The notes under the pieces were generated by a model. The model did no database searches. It saw nothing but the letters and a program-made list of their open reading frames with translations, and had not been told where the DNA came from. Positions 9,427 to 17,137 of a stretch of DNA of 64,000 bases are shown piece after piece. The DNA is from Granulicella sp. 5B5 (GTDB lineage: Bacteria; Acidobacteriota; Terriglobia; Terriglobales; Acidobacteriaceae): the NCBI RefSeq assembly GCF_014083945.1, contig NZ_CP046444.1, positions 248,001 to 312,000 of the forward strand, read 5' to 3'. The position numbers were made by a program, and so were the translations under genes. Position 1 is the stretch's first letter. Each line of letters opens with the position of its first letter.

Positions 9427-10368
9427 ATGGCTGAAAACAAAATGAACGTCGGCGGGACCCCCGATAACACCGTGCACCTCAGCGGAGAGATCAAGGAAGA
9501 AGGCGTCTTCGCCTCCCTTATCTCCAGCTTTCGCGACGTCTTCTTCCCCGAAAAGCTCCCACCCCTCGTCCTCGAGTCCAAGCCCATCCCCGTGCCTGAT
9601 CGCATGGCGACCAAGATGAGCCCCCAGTCCCTCGGGCTCTCCATCACCTTCTACGCGCTGCTCATCCTCCTCATCGCGCTGCTCATCAGGAACCACGTCA
9701 GCCTCGCCCCCAAAGTCATCCAGACGGTCGTCAATCTCACCGCGCCTCTGCCGCCCGTCCCGCCTGCGGCAGATAAGATCGGCGGCGGCGGCGGCACCCA
9801 CGACCTCGCTCCCGTCACCAAGGGCGCTCTGCCCAAGTTTGCCCAGCATCAGATCGTCCCACCCAAGGCTCCGCCCACCATCCCGCCCAAGCTCGCCGTT
9901 GAGCCTACCGTCGTCGTCCAGCCCGATCTCAAGATGGCCAACGTCAACATGCCCAACTTCGGCATGCCCAACGCTCCGGCGGCCACCATCGGCTCGCTCG
10001 GCCCCGGCTCAGGCGGCGGCATCGGTTCGGGCAACGGCCCCGGCATCGGCCCCGGCTCAGGCGGCAACACCGGCGGCGGCGTCTACCACATCGGTGGCGG
10101 CGTCCGTCCTCCCTCGGTTATCTACTCGGTTGATCCTGAGTTCTCCGAAGAAGCCCGCAAGGCCAAGTTTTCCGGCAACGTCCTAGTCGACCTCATCGTC
10201 GACGAAAACGGCCTCCCCTCCCACGTCCGCGTAGCCCGCGGCGTCGGCATGGGCCTCGACGAAAAAGCCGTGGAAGCCGTTCGCCAGTACAAGTTCAAAC
10301 CCGCCACCAAGGACGGCAAACCCGTCAAAGTCGAACTGACGGTCGAGGTCAACTTCCAGATCTTCTAA
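9427..10368 (+). CDS. TonB-family energy transducer
   Basis: 313 residues. The N-terminus (about 1-75) is cytoplasmic, followed by one membrane helix at about 76-98 (LGLSITFYALLILLIALLI). Then come a Pro-rich linker (PPKAPPTIPPKLA) and a Gly-rich run (GSGGGIGSGNGPGIGPG). The C-terminal TonB fold is at about 220-313 (PPSVIYSVDPEFSEEARKA, GNVLVDLIVDENGLPSHVRV, VEAVRQYKFKPATKDGKPV). Such proteins couple the proton-motive force to outer-membrane TonB-dependent transporters, and the ExbB/ExbD partners are not in this window. It is a lone + strand gene divergent from ileS, with a TACAATAG -10-like box at 9379. Whether it is the main TonB or a paralogue cannot be said. Confidence 0.9.
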   Translation: MAENKMNVGGTPDNTVHLSGEIKEEGVFASLISSFRDVFFPEKLPPLVLESKPIPVPDRMATKMSPQSLGLSITFYALLILLIALLIRNHVSLAPKVIQTVVNLTAPLPPVPPAADKIGGGGGTHDLAPVTKGALPKFAQHQIVPPKAPPTIPPKLAVEPTVVVQPDLKMANVNMPNFGMPNAPAATIGSLGPGSGGGIGSGNGPGIGPGSGGNTGGGVYHIGGGVRPPSVIYSVDPEFSEEARKAKFSGNVLVDLIVDENGLPSHVRVARGVGMGLDEKAVEAVRQYKFKPATKDGKPVKVELTVEVNFQIF

Positions 10369-10432
10369 AGAAAAATAAGCAGGAGTACTCGGATTTGCCG
10401 TTGCCTTTGCTCTTGCTGTTGCCTTTCTTTCT

Positions 10433-10468
10433 GTCATTCCGAGCGCAGCGAGGAACCTGCTTCTCGCG
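10433..10468. repeat. Short dispersed repeat, TCATTCCGAGCGCAGCGAGG type
   Basis: GTCATTCCGAGCGCAGCGAG followed by GAACCTGCTTCT resembles the other TCATT-CGA family copies. Lies after the TonB-type gene. Confidence 0.55.
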
Positions 10469-10486
10469 CGCGAAGCGCGCCCGCTC

Positions 10487-10683
10487 TTGACAAATCCACT
10501 ACAATAGAAACAGAGAAGGCTCGGCACTCAGCCGGGCCTTTGTACTTTGAAAACCGAAAACCCCAAACCCGTCCCCCGAAACCGGGCGCAAACACCAGCC
10601 TGCCAGTAACGCGCAACAAAGGATACACCCTTAACCCCAATCCGCTCCGGATCATAGCCCAAAACCGGGGGAGGGTAGCCCGC
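10487..10683 (+). ncRNA. Recurrent structured intergenic element, copy 1 (unassigned)
   Basis: Starts with TTGACA-N7-TACAATAGAAACAG, as in copy 2 at 22704, and ends with the core (about 10626-10677) AACCCC-AAT-CCGCTCCGGATCATAGCCC-AAAACCGGGGGAGGG. Between them lies a terminator-like hairpin (AGGCTCGGC...GCCGGGCCTTTGT, about 10517-10543). The core folds as CCCC/GGGG-type stems around a conserved CGGATCATAG loop. It fills the gap between two convergent genes. Strand and function are inferred only from conservation; I do not recognise a known RNA family. Confidence 0.45.
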
Positions 10684-11264
10684 TATACCGCGACCGCCCC
10701 GACCTCTTCAAACGTCAGGTTCTCCGCCGGACTCCCCATCGCCGTCTTCCACTTCAGAAACATCGTCCCATAGCTATCGGTGATGCAGCTCGCCGGATCG
10801 ACTCCCAGCTCCGCCAGCATCCGGTCGATCCACGCCGGCTCGCCCTCCAGCTCAGCCCAAACCCCAATCGGAGTCTCATCCACCACCAGCTTCCCACCGC
10901 CGGCCACATACTCGGTCCTGTACTTCTCATACCGGAACACAGCGTCATACCCCAGCTGCGCAAAAATCTCCGCCAGCGCCGGGCCTTCGTCCACCACACT
11001 CTCGGTCTCGATCCGCCGCTTGTACTGCACATCCGCATCGTTGATATCGGCCTTGCGCTTGTGCGTCACTGTCCATGTATCGCCATACTGACGCAGCCGC
11101 AGAATCTGCTTCCGCCCGCGCAGCGTGCGCTCCGACGTGTCGTACAGTGTATTGGACTCGAACGTCCGCTCGGTCTCCAGCTCAAACCCAAGCGCTTCAG
11201 CGGCCGCGCGCAACCTGCGCACATCCGCCACGGGAAACTTCAGCTCGATCTCCGCAGCCTGCAT
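10683..11264 (-). CDS. CYTH-domain protein, class IV adenylate cyclase CyaB-like
   Basis: 193 residues from ATG 11264; an in-frame ATG at 11285 is an alternative. The family hallmark ExExK is at the very N-terminus (EIELKFPV). It is followed by the tunnel-fold strands with paired basic residues: RKQILRLRQYGDTWTVTHKRK, then YKRRIETE, FRYEKYRTEY and KLVVDETPIGVWAELEGE. CYTH proteins hydrolyse or cyclise triphosphorylated substrates (thiamine triphosphate, tripolyphosphate or ATP). The substrate cannot be told from sequence, though CyaB-type annotation is common for this length. It ends where the convergent intergenic element ends. No operon partner is evident. Confidence 0.85.
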   Translation of the reverse strand: MQAAEIELKFPVADVRRLRAAAEALGFELETERTFESNTLYDTSERTLRGRKQILRLRQYGDTWTVTHKRKADINDADVQYKRRIETESVVDEGPALAEIFAQLGYDAVFRYEKYRTEYVAGGGKLVVDETPIGVWAELEGEPAWIDRMLAELGVDPASCITDSYGTMFLKWKTAMGSPAENLTFEEVGAVAV

Positions 11265-11304
11265 GGCAGCGATTCTACGCCTCATCCCCGGTAAACACCC
11301 CTGT

Positions 11305-11365
11305 GGAAGACCAGCCCCAAAAGCTGGGTGCCCCATCTTCGCCGCGGCTTTATCGCGGCTAAGGT
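11305..11365. repeat. Palindromic repeat, GGGTGCCCCATCTT variant
   Basis: AAGCTGGGTGCCCCATCTTC followed by GCCGCGGCTTTATCGCGGC and TAAGGTGGG. A shorter relative, with GGGTGCCCCATTCAT, lies at 44290-44350. Between the divergent CYTH and tsaC genes. Confidence 0.6.
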
Positions 11366-11404
11366 GGGTTCGCAGGACGTCAGCGATACCATGAAAGAGC
11401 TAGC

Positions 11405-12424
11405 ATGCCGCCGACCGAACACCTCTACGCCGCGAACCCCGCAGATATCGCCCGTGCCGCCACGCTCCTCCGCGAGGGCCGTCTGGTCGCCTTCGCCACC
11501 GAAACCGTCTACGGCCTCGGCGCCAACGCCCTCAACCCAGAAGCCGTCGCCAGCATCTTCACAGCCAAGCAGCGCCCCGCCTGGGACCCCCTCATCGTCC
11601 ACCTCGCCTCACCAGGGCAGCTCGACACCATCACCGAGATCCCCTCGTATCTCGTATCTCGCATCTCGCATCTCACCAACGCTTTTTGGCCCGGCCCACT
11701 CACACTCCTTCTGCCCCGCAGCGCCGCCGTTCCAGATGCCGTCACCGCCGGCAGGGAACTCGTCGGCGTCCGCATCCCAGCCCATCCGGCCGCGCACGCA
11801 CTCCTCGCAGCCACAGGCATCCCCATCGCCGCCCCCAGTGCCAACCGCTTCGGACACACCAGCCCCACCACCGCCGACCACGTCCTCGCCGACCTCGACG
11901 GCCGCATCGACGCCGTCCTCGACGCCGGCCCCACCAACCTCGGCCTCGAGTCCACCGTCCTAGACCCCACCCAGACCCCGATGGTCCTCTACCGCCCCGG
12001 TGCCATCACCCCGGCGCAACTCACCGCCGCTACCGGCCTCCCAATCACCATCTACACCCCACCCACTTCCCGCTCCGCGCCAGAGGCTCTGCCATCCCCC
12101 GGCGTCGGCATCCGCCACTACGCTCCGCGAGCCACGCTCCAACTCACCGGCTCCACACCCGAGTCCCTCAACCACGCCCTCGCCACCACCTCCAGCCCCA
12201 CCACTGGCGTCATCCTCCCCACCGGTTGGCAGCTCCACCACACAGCTCTCACTGAACCCTGGGCCCCTTGGGACAACCCCACCGCCCTCGCCGCAGCCCT
12301 CTTCGCCTGCCTCCGAGCCCTCGACGACCGCGGAGCCACCCGCATCCTCTGCCCGCTCCCCCCACCAGGCGGCATCGCCGACGCCATCCGCGACCGTCTC
12401 GAAAAAGCCGCCCGCACCACCTGA
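11405..12424 (+). CDS. tsaC: L-threonylcarbamoyladenylate synthase (Sua5/YrdC family)
   Basis: 339 residues, so the long Sua5-type form with a C-terminal Sua5 domain. It makes threonylcarbamoyl-AMP from threonine, bicarbonate and ATP for the tRNA t6A37 modification. Seen: LLREGRLVAFATETVYGLGA, FTAKQRPAWDPLIVHLA (KxR nucleotide site), FWPGPLTLLLPR, GIPIAAPSANRFGHTSPTTA and LESTVLD. The C-terminal part begins near residue 215 (SPGVGIRHYAPRA). AGAG ahead of the ATG serves as ribosome binding site. It is followed by a bidirectional hairpin and convergent hfq. Confidence 0.93.
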   Translation: MPPTEHLYAANPADIARAATLLREGRLVAFATETVYGLGANALNPEAVASIFTAKQRPAWDPLIVHLASPGQLDTITEIPSYLVSRISHLTNAFWPGPLTLLLPRSAAVPDAVTAGRELVGVRIPAHPAAHALLAATGIPIAAPSANRFGHTSPTTADHVLADLDGRIDAVLDAGPTNLGLESTVLDPTQTPMVLYRPGAITPAQLTAATGLPITIYTPPTSRSAPEALPSPGVGIRHYAPRATLQLTGSTPESLNHALATTSSPTTGVILPTGWQLHHTALTEPWAPWDNPTALAAALFACLRALDDRGATRILCPLPPPGGIADAIRDRLEKAARTT

Positions 12425-12434
12425 CCGAAAAAGC

Positions 12435-12467
12435 AAAGCGGCGAGCGCAAACCGCGCCCGCCGCTTT
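12435..12467. terminator. Bidirectional hairpin terminator between tsaC and hfq
   Basis: AAAGCGGCG (12435-12443) pairs with CGCCGCTTT (12459-12467). On the minus strand the stem is followed by TGCTTTTTC, so it best serves hfq; the + strand side (TAATCC) is weaker for tsaC. Confidence 0.75.
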
Positions 12468-12484
12468 AATCCACCACTCAATCC

Positions 12485-12886
12485 CTACTTCATTACGCTG
12501 CCAACCGGATTCACCTCACTGCTTTTGAACAAATACTTAATGCCGCTCTTGTAGATCAGCACGCGGTTCCTCCCCGACAGCAGCTTCAGCACACACTTGT
12601 CGTACCACTGGATGATCCCGCGAACCTCTTCGCCGTCCTCCAGAATCACTGTCATCTCGGTCTGCTGCTGCATCTGCTTCTGGAAGTAAAAAGCCTCGGC
12701 GTGCGTGCTCTCCGGCGTCGAGCGCCCGTCTATGTTCGCATGCGTCAGCGGGTCTTCCACATGCACCGGGTCACGCCGCCGCTCTATCAGCGACAGGTGC
12801 GGACGTATCAGCTTGCGCGTCCCATTGAATGTGTTGTCGTCCTTCCGGCTTACAGCCTTCGGTGTACTGCTCTTGCTCTCAATCAC
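12485..12886 (-). CDS. hfq: Hfq-like RNA chaperone with N-terminal extension
   Basis: 133 residues from GTG 12886, chosen because AAGAGGGG sits six bases upstream; the open frame continues further without a site. The C-terminal ~70 residues are an Sm/Hfq fold: FQKQMQQQTEMTVILEDGEE, then VRGIIQWYDKCVLKL (Sm1), and VLIYKSGIKYLFK where Hfq normally has YKHAI (Sm2). The ~60-residue basic N-terminal extension (RRRDPVHVEDPL) is not in enterobacterial Hfq. Hfq hexamers bind U-rich sRNAs and mRNAs. An unusually long leader is likely, since a minus-strand TACAAT lies at 13016-13021. Departures from the consensus Sm2 make RNA specificity uncertain. Confidence 0.82.
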   Translation of the reverse strand: MIESKSSTPKAVSRKDDNTFNGTRKLIRPHLSLIERRRDPVHVEDPLTHANIDGRSTPESTHAEAFYFQKQMQQQTEMTVILEDGEEVRGIIQWYDKCVLKLLSGRNRVLIYKSGIKYLFKSSEVNPVGSVMK

Positions 12887-13015
12887 GTGCCACCCCTCTT
12901 TCCTGTACTCGGTACCTGCGGCCCCGTTTAGGGATGCACGAAGGCAGCGAAGCACGCTCTTTCCTGGAAACAGCGCGCCTCGTTCGACTCGTCTTATGTC
13001 CCGTATTGCTTTCTA

Positions 13016-13021
13016 ATTGTA
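13016..13021 (-). promoter_or_regulatory. Possible -10 box for hfq
   Basis: TACAAT on the minus strand within TCCTACAATTAG, about 130 bp upstream of the chosen hfq start; no clear -35. If used, it gives a long 5' leader. Confidence 0.35.
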
Positions 13022-13134
13022 GGATGCAAAGACCAGCCGTGGCGGTTTGATCGCGTTTCCTATTCCTTAGTCAGGAATACTCATCAGCCAGTTGGATTCA
13101 CCAACCGCCCAAAACGCCTCAACTACAACCAGAG

Positions 13135-14267
13135 CTACGCCCGACCGGCCCCCTCCAACTCCACCGCCAGCGAATCCAGGCTCAACGAGCGCAACAAGTT
13201 ACGCCGCATCCCGCTCTGCACGGCATCCATCGCCCGCACCGCCCCTCAATCCACTCAAACCCGAACGTGTCCGCCATCCGCTGCAACTCTGCCCGGCGGT
13301 CGACGTTCCTCATTCGCTCACCTGCACCCGCCTGCAGCAACAGCATGTCCTCCAGCAAACTCGACAGCGCCCCCATCAGCGCCACCGTCTTCACCTGCCC
13401 CTCGGCCCCCGCACGATACGTCTCCGTCATCTTGAACAGCGCAGTATGATCGCCAGCCCGTTCAGCCCCTTGCAGCACTACCAAAGCATCGTTCCGGGCC
13501 GCCGCATACTCTGCCAGATCGAACCGCATCGCCCGCCCAAACGCGCCCTCGCTCAGCCGCGCCGTCAGCTCGCGCTCACTCATGTTCATCTCCGGTCTGC
13601 GCTCCGCCAGCAGGGAACTGATCTCCTCCACCGGCAGCGCTCCCAGATGCGCTACCGCACATCGCGACCGGATCGTCGGCAGCAGCTCACCCAGGTTCTC
13701 CGCCAGCAGAATGATGTGCACATACGTCGGAGGCTCTTCCAGCAGCTTCAGCAGCGAGTTCGCAGCCTCCTTCATAAACGCAGCCGACGTAATGATGAAC
13801 ACCTTCGCCGGCGCCTCCGTCGGCAGATACTGTGCTCGGCCAATCATCGTCCGGATTTGGCCAAGCTTGATCAGCAGCTGCGGCGGGTCCGGCGGCACCA
13901 CCAGCACATCCGGATGCGTCTGCACCAGCACCCGCGTGTCCTTCTTGTCCGTCTCGCGCATCTCCTCGCGAACCGCGACGGCATCCGCCACCTTCGCATC
14001 CAGCTCCGCGCTCTCGGCAATCCGCACGCAGTTCTTGCACACACCGCAGAAGGCCGCTAACTCACGGCCATCCGCCGCTACATCCCGAGGCTGACGTTCG
14101 CACTCCAGCGCCATTGTCAGCATCAACGCCAGCGTGTACTTACCCGCCCCTCGCGGCCCCAGCACAATCAGCGACCGCGGCAGCCGCCCTGCAGCCACCG
14201 CCGCACGCAACCCCTCCACCACATGGGCATTGCCCACAAACTCCGCAAATGTCTTCGGCAGCTTCAC
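13135..14267 (-). CDS. holB: DNA polymerase III delta' subunit, with a 1-base frameshift near the 3' end
   Basis: Clamp-loader subunit of the replicative polymerase. Seen: FVGNAHVVEGLRAAVAAGRL, the P-loop-like GPRGAGKYTLALML, a Cys cluster (CGVCKNC), VVPPDPPQLLIKLGQIR, and FIITSAAFMKEAANSLLKLLEEPP with the sensor TIRSRC. In the uninterrupted frame translation stops at 13182 after a low-quality tail (GRCGRWMPCRAGCGV). Reading one base back at 13241-13246 (run CCCC, GGGG on the coding strand) restores AVRAMDAVQSGMRRNLLRSL and LSLDSLAVELEGAGRA, a typical delta' C-terminus, ending at 13135. One G is probably missing from a G-run, as a sequencing error or a recent mutation. Third in line after tmk and a P450; tmk-holB adjacency is common. 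Confidence 0.88.
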
Positions 14268-14283
14268 ATCTCTAGCCTATCTG

Positions 14284-14336
14284 CCTTCGCCTTACTTTGC
14301 GAAACTTGGCTAACTTCGCGAACTTTGCGGGAAAGC
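14284..14336. repeat. Short repeat of TTTGCG/TTCGCG type
   Basis: TTACTTTGCGAAACTTGGCT followed by AACTTCGCGAACTTTGCGGG. Similar T/G-rich sequences built on CTCTGCG/TTTGCG lie at 30316-30371, 41171-41215, 42510-42551 and 44465-44530. Between holB and the P450 gene. Confidence 0.45.
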
Positions 14337-15746
14337 TTCTTCCACCCGCATCATCAGCGGCCACTTCGGACGCAGCGTAATCTTCGCCTGCGCCTCCACC
14401 GGATACCTCGGCACAAACCGCAGCCTCCACTTCTGCGCAATCGTCGCCAGCGACAGCACCCCTTCCATCCACGCAAACCCTTCGCCGATGCACTGCCGCC
14501 CACCACCCCCAAAAGGGAAGTACACAAACCGCGCCCGCACCGCCTTCGCCTCCGCCGTATGCCGCTCCGGTCGAAACTCCAGCGGCTCGTCCCAGAACTC
14601 CGCACTCCGATGCATCACATACTGGCTGATAAAGAAGTGCGACCCCGTCGGCAGCCGGTACTCACCTAACTCCACCGGCTTCGTCGACCGCCTGCCCATC
14701 GCCCACGCCGGCGGATACAACCGCATCGCCTCCGCAAACACCATCTCCGTATACCGCAGCCGCCCGTAGTCCTCCATCGTCGCCCGTCGGGCGGCATCTC
14801 CCGTCCCCAGCACCTCGCCGACTTCGGCATACATCTTGTCCGCGCATTCAGCATTCTGGCTCAACAGATACCACGTCCAAGCCATCGCATTCGCCACCGT
14901 CTCATATCCGGCCAGAAAAATCGTCAGGATCTCATCCCGCACCTGCGTATCCGTCATCCCAGAGCCGTCACCTTCATCCTTCGCCGCCACCAGCATCGAC
15001 GCCAGGTCCTTCTTCTGCTCCAGCTCCTCGCGGCTCAATCTGCGACGGCTCGCAATCATCGCGTTCACCACCTGATCCAGCCGCGCCCTTGCTCGCCGAA
15101 ACTGCACCACCCCCGGGATCGGCAGATGCAGCACGCTCTCCAGCTTTGGAAACGCGACCAGAAAGTTGTACAACCCCATGATCGTGTTCACCTCATCGCG
15201 AACACTCAGCACCTCCACCGTCACCTCGCTGTCGAACAGCGTCCGCGCCACCACATGCAGGCTCAGGTGCATCATCTCGTCGGCGATATCGATCTCCGCG
15301 CCCTCGCTCCACGTATCCCGCGCCGCAACCGCGTTCTCGACAATCTGCTCCGCATACCCCGCAATCCGCTGCCGATGAAACGCTGGCGCCGCAATCCTCC
15401 GCTGCCGCATATGGATCGGATCATCCGAAGTAATCAACCCTTCACCCAGCAGGATCTTCATCCGCTTCAGCGTGCGTTCGCGTACAAAGCTTCCTGCCTG
15501 CGCCACCAGGATCTCGTTGATCCACTCCGGATCATTCACAAACACAATCGTCGTGCCCATGAACCGGTAGTGAGCGATCCGCCCAAACGTCTTGTACAGG
15601 TGCTCGAACAGCGGGATCGGCTCTCCAAAGCTCACCCACTTCCGCCGAAAGTAAAAGGGAAGTGCCCGCCTCAGCCCCGGCGGCAGCCGCCACTCGCCCT
15701 CCACCCGCGCCGGCACATAATCGTAATCCCGCTCAAAATCTCTCAT
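14310..15746 (-). CDS. Cytochrome P450
   Basis: 478 residues, no membrane anchor. The heme-thiolate signature FPFGGGGRQCIGEGFAWME is at about residue 415-430 with the axial Cys. The ExxR helix is EAMRLYPPAW, and the I-helix AGYETVANAMAWTW has E/T in place of the more common DTT. The N-terminal RRKWVSFGEPIPLFEHLYKT resembles soluble CYP102-like or fatty-acid-hydroxylase bacterial P450s. Monooxygenase on an unknown substrate; it needs redox partners not encoded here. It lies between tmk and holB with gaps of 59 and 42 bp, an odd position for a P450. The C-terminal residues are slightly shadowed by a short repeat. Confidence 0.93.
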   Translation of the reverse strand: MRDFERDYDYVPARVEGEWRLPPGLRRALPFYFRRKWVSFGEPIPLFEHLYKTFGRIAHYRFMGTTIVFVNDPEWINEILVAQAGSFVRERTLKRMKILLGEGLITSDDPIHMRQRRIAAPAFHRQRIAGYAEQIVENAVAARDTWSEGAEIDIADEMMHLSLHVVARTLFDSEVTVEVLSVRDEVNTIMGLYNFLVAFPKLESVLHLPIPGVVQFRRARARLDQVVNAMIASRRRLSREELEQKKDLASMLVAAKDEGDGSGMTDTQVRDEILTIFLAGYETVANAMAWTWYLLSQNAECADKMYAEVGEVLGTGDAARRATMEDYGRLRYTEMVFAEAMRLYPPAWAMGRRSTKPVELGEYRLPTGSHFFISQYVMHRSAEFWDEPLEFRPERHTAEAKAVRARFVYFPFGGGGRQCIGEGFAWMEGVLSLATIAQKWRLRFVPRYPVEAQAKITLRPKWPLMMRVEEAFPQSSRS

Positions 15747-15754
15747 CGTCTATT

Positions 15755-15815
15755 CGGAGTAGAAGTGGCTTCAGCCCACTGTCCCGCGGCCCCAATCAAT
15801 GGGCTTTAACCCCGG
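15755..15815. repeat. REP-like palindromic repeat
   Basis: Degenerate family-A copy between tmk and the P450 gene: GTGGCTTCAGCCCAC and ATGGGCTTTAACCCC. The 3' end overlaps the last codons of tmk. Confidence 0.7.
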
Positions 15816-16471
15816 AGCCGCTCCCTCACCACCTCAAGTATCCGCTGCCCAATCGCCTCAATGCTCGCCTCCTCCGCAAACATCACCACCCGCTTTGGCT
15901 CCCGTCGAGCAATCGCCTCATATTGTTCATGCACTCGACGATAAAACTCCTCGCCCTCGCGCTCGAACCGCCCCTCATCCGTCCCCGAGCTCTTCACCTC
16001 GCGATCGTTCCTCCGCCGCGCCCGCTTCAACGCACGCTCCAGCGGAGGCAGCAGCAGCACCGTCAGCTCCGGCTGCACATCATTGCAGACAGCCTTATGC
16101 AGCGCCAGCACCCGCTCCGTGCCCAGCCCGCGCCCCGCACCCTGGTACGCCTCACTCGAATCCGTATACCGGTCGCACAACACAACAGCGCCTTCCGCCA
16201 GCGCCGGCAGTATCACCTGCTTCAGCGACTGCGCCCGGTCCGCAAACATCAGCGCCAGCTCCGCTTCAGGAGCAATCACGCCCACCTCAGCCTCACTCTT
16301 CGAATCCAGCAGCACCGCCCGAATCCTATCTCCCAGCGGAGTCCCGCCTGGCTGCCGCAGTGTCACCACGCGACGCCCCTCGGCCTCCAGCACCGCTGCC
16401 AGCCGCCGCAACTGGGTCGTCTTGCCCGACCCATCCAACCCTTCAAACGTAACGAACATTCCTCGGCTCAC
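15806..16471 (-). CDS. tmk: Thymidylate kinase
   Basis: 221 residues. Phosphorylates dTMP to dTDP. Seen: P-loop FEGLDGSGKTTQLRRLA, the DRX motif region VVLCDRYTDSSEAYQGAGRGLG, and RQPGGTPLGDRIR, with the LID region further on (RFEREGEEFYRRVHEQY). Start: GTG 16471 has GGGAAC upstream at good distance, whereas the ATG four codons later has GAGGA directly abutting it. The frame ends in a REP-like repeat. Neighbours downstream are the P450 and holB. Confidence 0.95.
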   Translation of the reverse strand: MSRGMFVTFEGLDGSGKTTQLRRLAAVLEAEGRRVVTLRQPGGTPLGDRIRAVLLDSKSEAEVGVIAPEAELALMFADRAQSLKQVILPALAEGAVVLCDRYTDSSEAYQGAGRGLGTERVLALHKAVCNDVQPELTVLLLPPLERALKRARRRNDREVKSSGTDEGRFEREGEEFYRRVHEQYEAIARREPKRVVMFAEEASIEAIGQRILEVVRERLRG

Positions 16472-16581
16472 GTTCCCGAGTCTACTGCACCCGCCACCTC
16501 AGCCCACACATCACCCACAACCGGCATCCTACCTACTGTTGGCTTCACACCAACTGCCTCACCGAGGCCAGGAGGTTCGTC

Positions 16582-16731
16582 ATGGTTACTGTCATTCTGC
16601 TCTTCTTCTTCGCAGTCCTCGCCGTCGTCCTCGCCGCAAGCATCTGGGGAGGCAACGCTGGCCGCCGCGCAGGTGCGCGCCCCCAGGGAAGCCGCGAAAA
16701 CATCAACGCCCACACCCCGCCCACGCGCTAA
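16582..16731 (+). CDS. Small membrane protein (49 residues)
   Basis: A perfect Shine-Dalgarno AGGAGG lies six bases before the ATG. The product has one hydrophobic helix (VTVILLFFFAVLAVVLAASIW) followed by a short basic, hydrophilic tail (GRRAGARPQGS, ending in HTPPTR). That is a single-pass inner-membrane topology with the tail possibly cytoplasmic. Function unknown. It stands alone between divergent tmk and the convergent lipoprotein gene. Support comes from the strong ribosome binding site and the membrane segment, not from homology. Confidence 0.6.
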   Translation: MVTVILLFFFAVLAVVLAASIWGGNAGRRAGARPQGSRENINAHTPPTR

Positions 16732-16763
16732 CCCAACCGGAGATGCAGCCTACGCGTTATCGG

Positions 16764-17117
16764 TTAGTGCAGCTGCGTCTCCCACGTCGCCGTAGCGCCC
16801 GTAATCGTCACCATCAAAGGTCCCTGTAGCCCCTCATGCAGCGACGGCCCCTTTACCGTATGCTGCTTCTCCGCCGCATCCGTCCACAGAATCTGCGTCT
16901 CACCCTCACCCAGAATCTTGAACCGGTAATGAAACTCCGCCCCCGGCGCCAGCGACTGAACCCCAAAGCTCGCGCTCGGATAATCCACCTCCACCAGGTT
17001 CACCGTCGCCCCGCTAGCGTTCTTCACATCCGCCTGCACATACGGCGAGCGGCACCCACTCACCCCCGCAAGCACCATCACCACTCCAGCCCCAGCCAGC
17101 AACCGCATCCGATTCAT
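16764..17117 (-). CDS. Small predicted lipoprotein
   Basis: 117 residues from ATG 17117, with AAGGGA upstream. MNRMRLLAGAGVVMVLAGVSGC is a lipoprotein signal peptide with lipobox VSGC; the residue after Cys is Arg, not Asp, so outer-membrane sorting is plausible. The mature part looks like a small beta-rich domain (VQADVKNASGATVNLVEVDY, FGVQSLAPGAEFHYRFKI). It follows lpxD by 20 bp and is likely co-transcribed. I do not recognise a named family. Confidence 0.75.
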   Translation of the reverse strand: MNRMRLLAGAGVVMVLAGVSGCRSPYVQADVKNASGATVNLVEVDYPSASFGVQSLAPGAEFHYRFKILGEGETQILWTDAAEKQHTVKGPSLHEGLQGPLMVTITGATATWETQLH

Positions 17118-17137
17118 CACATCCCTTACTCTACTCT

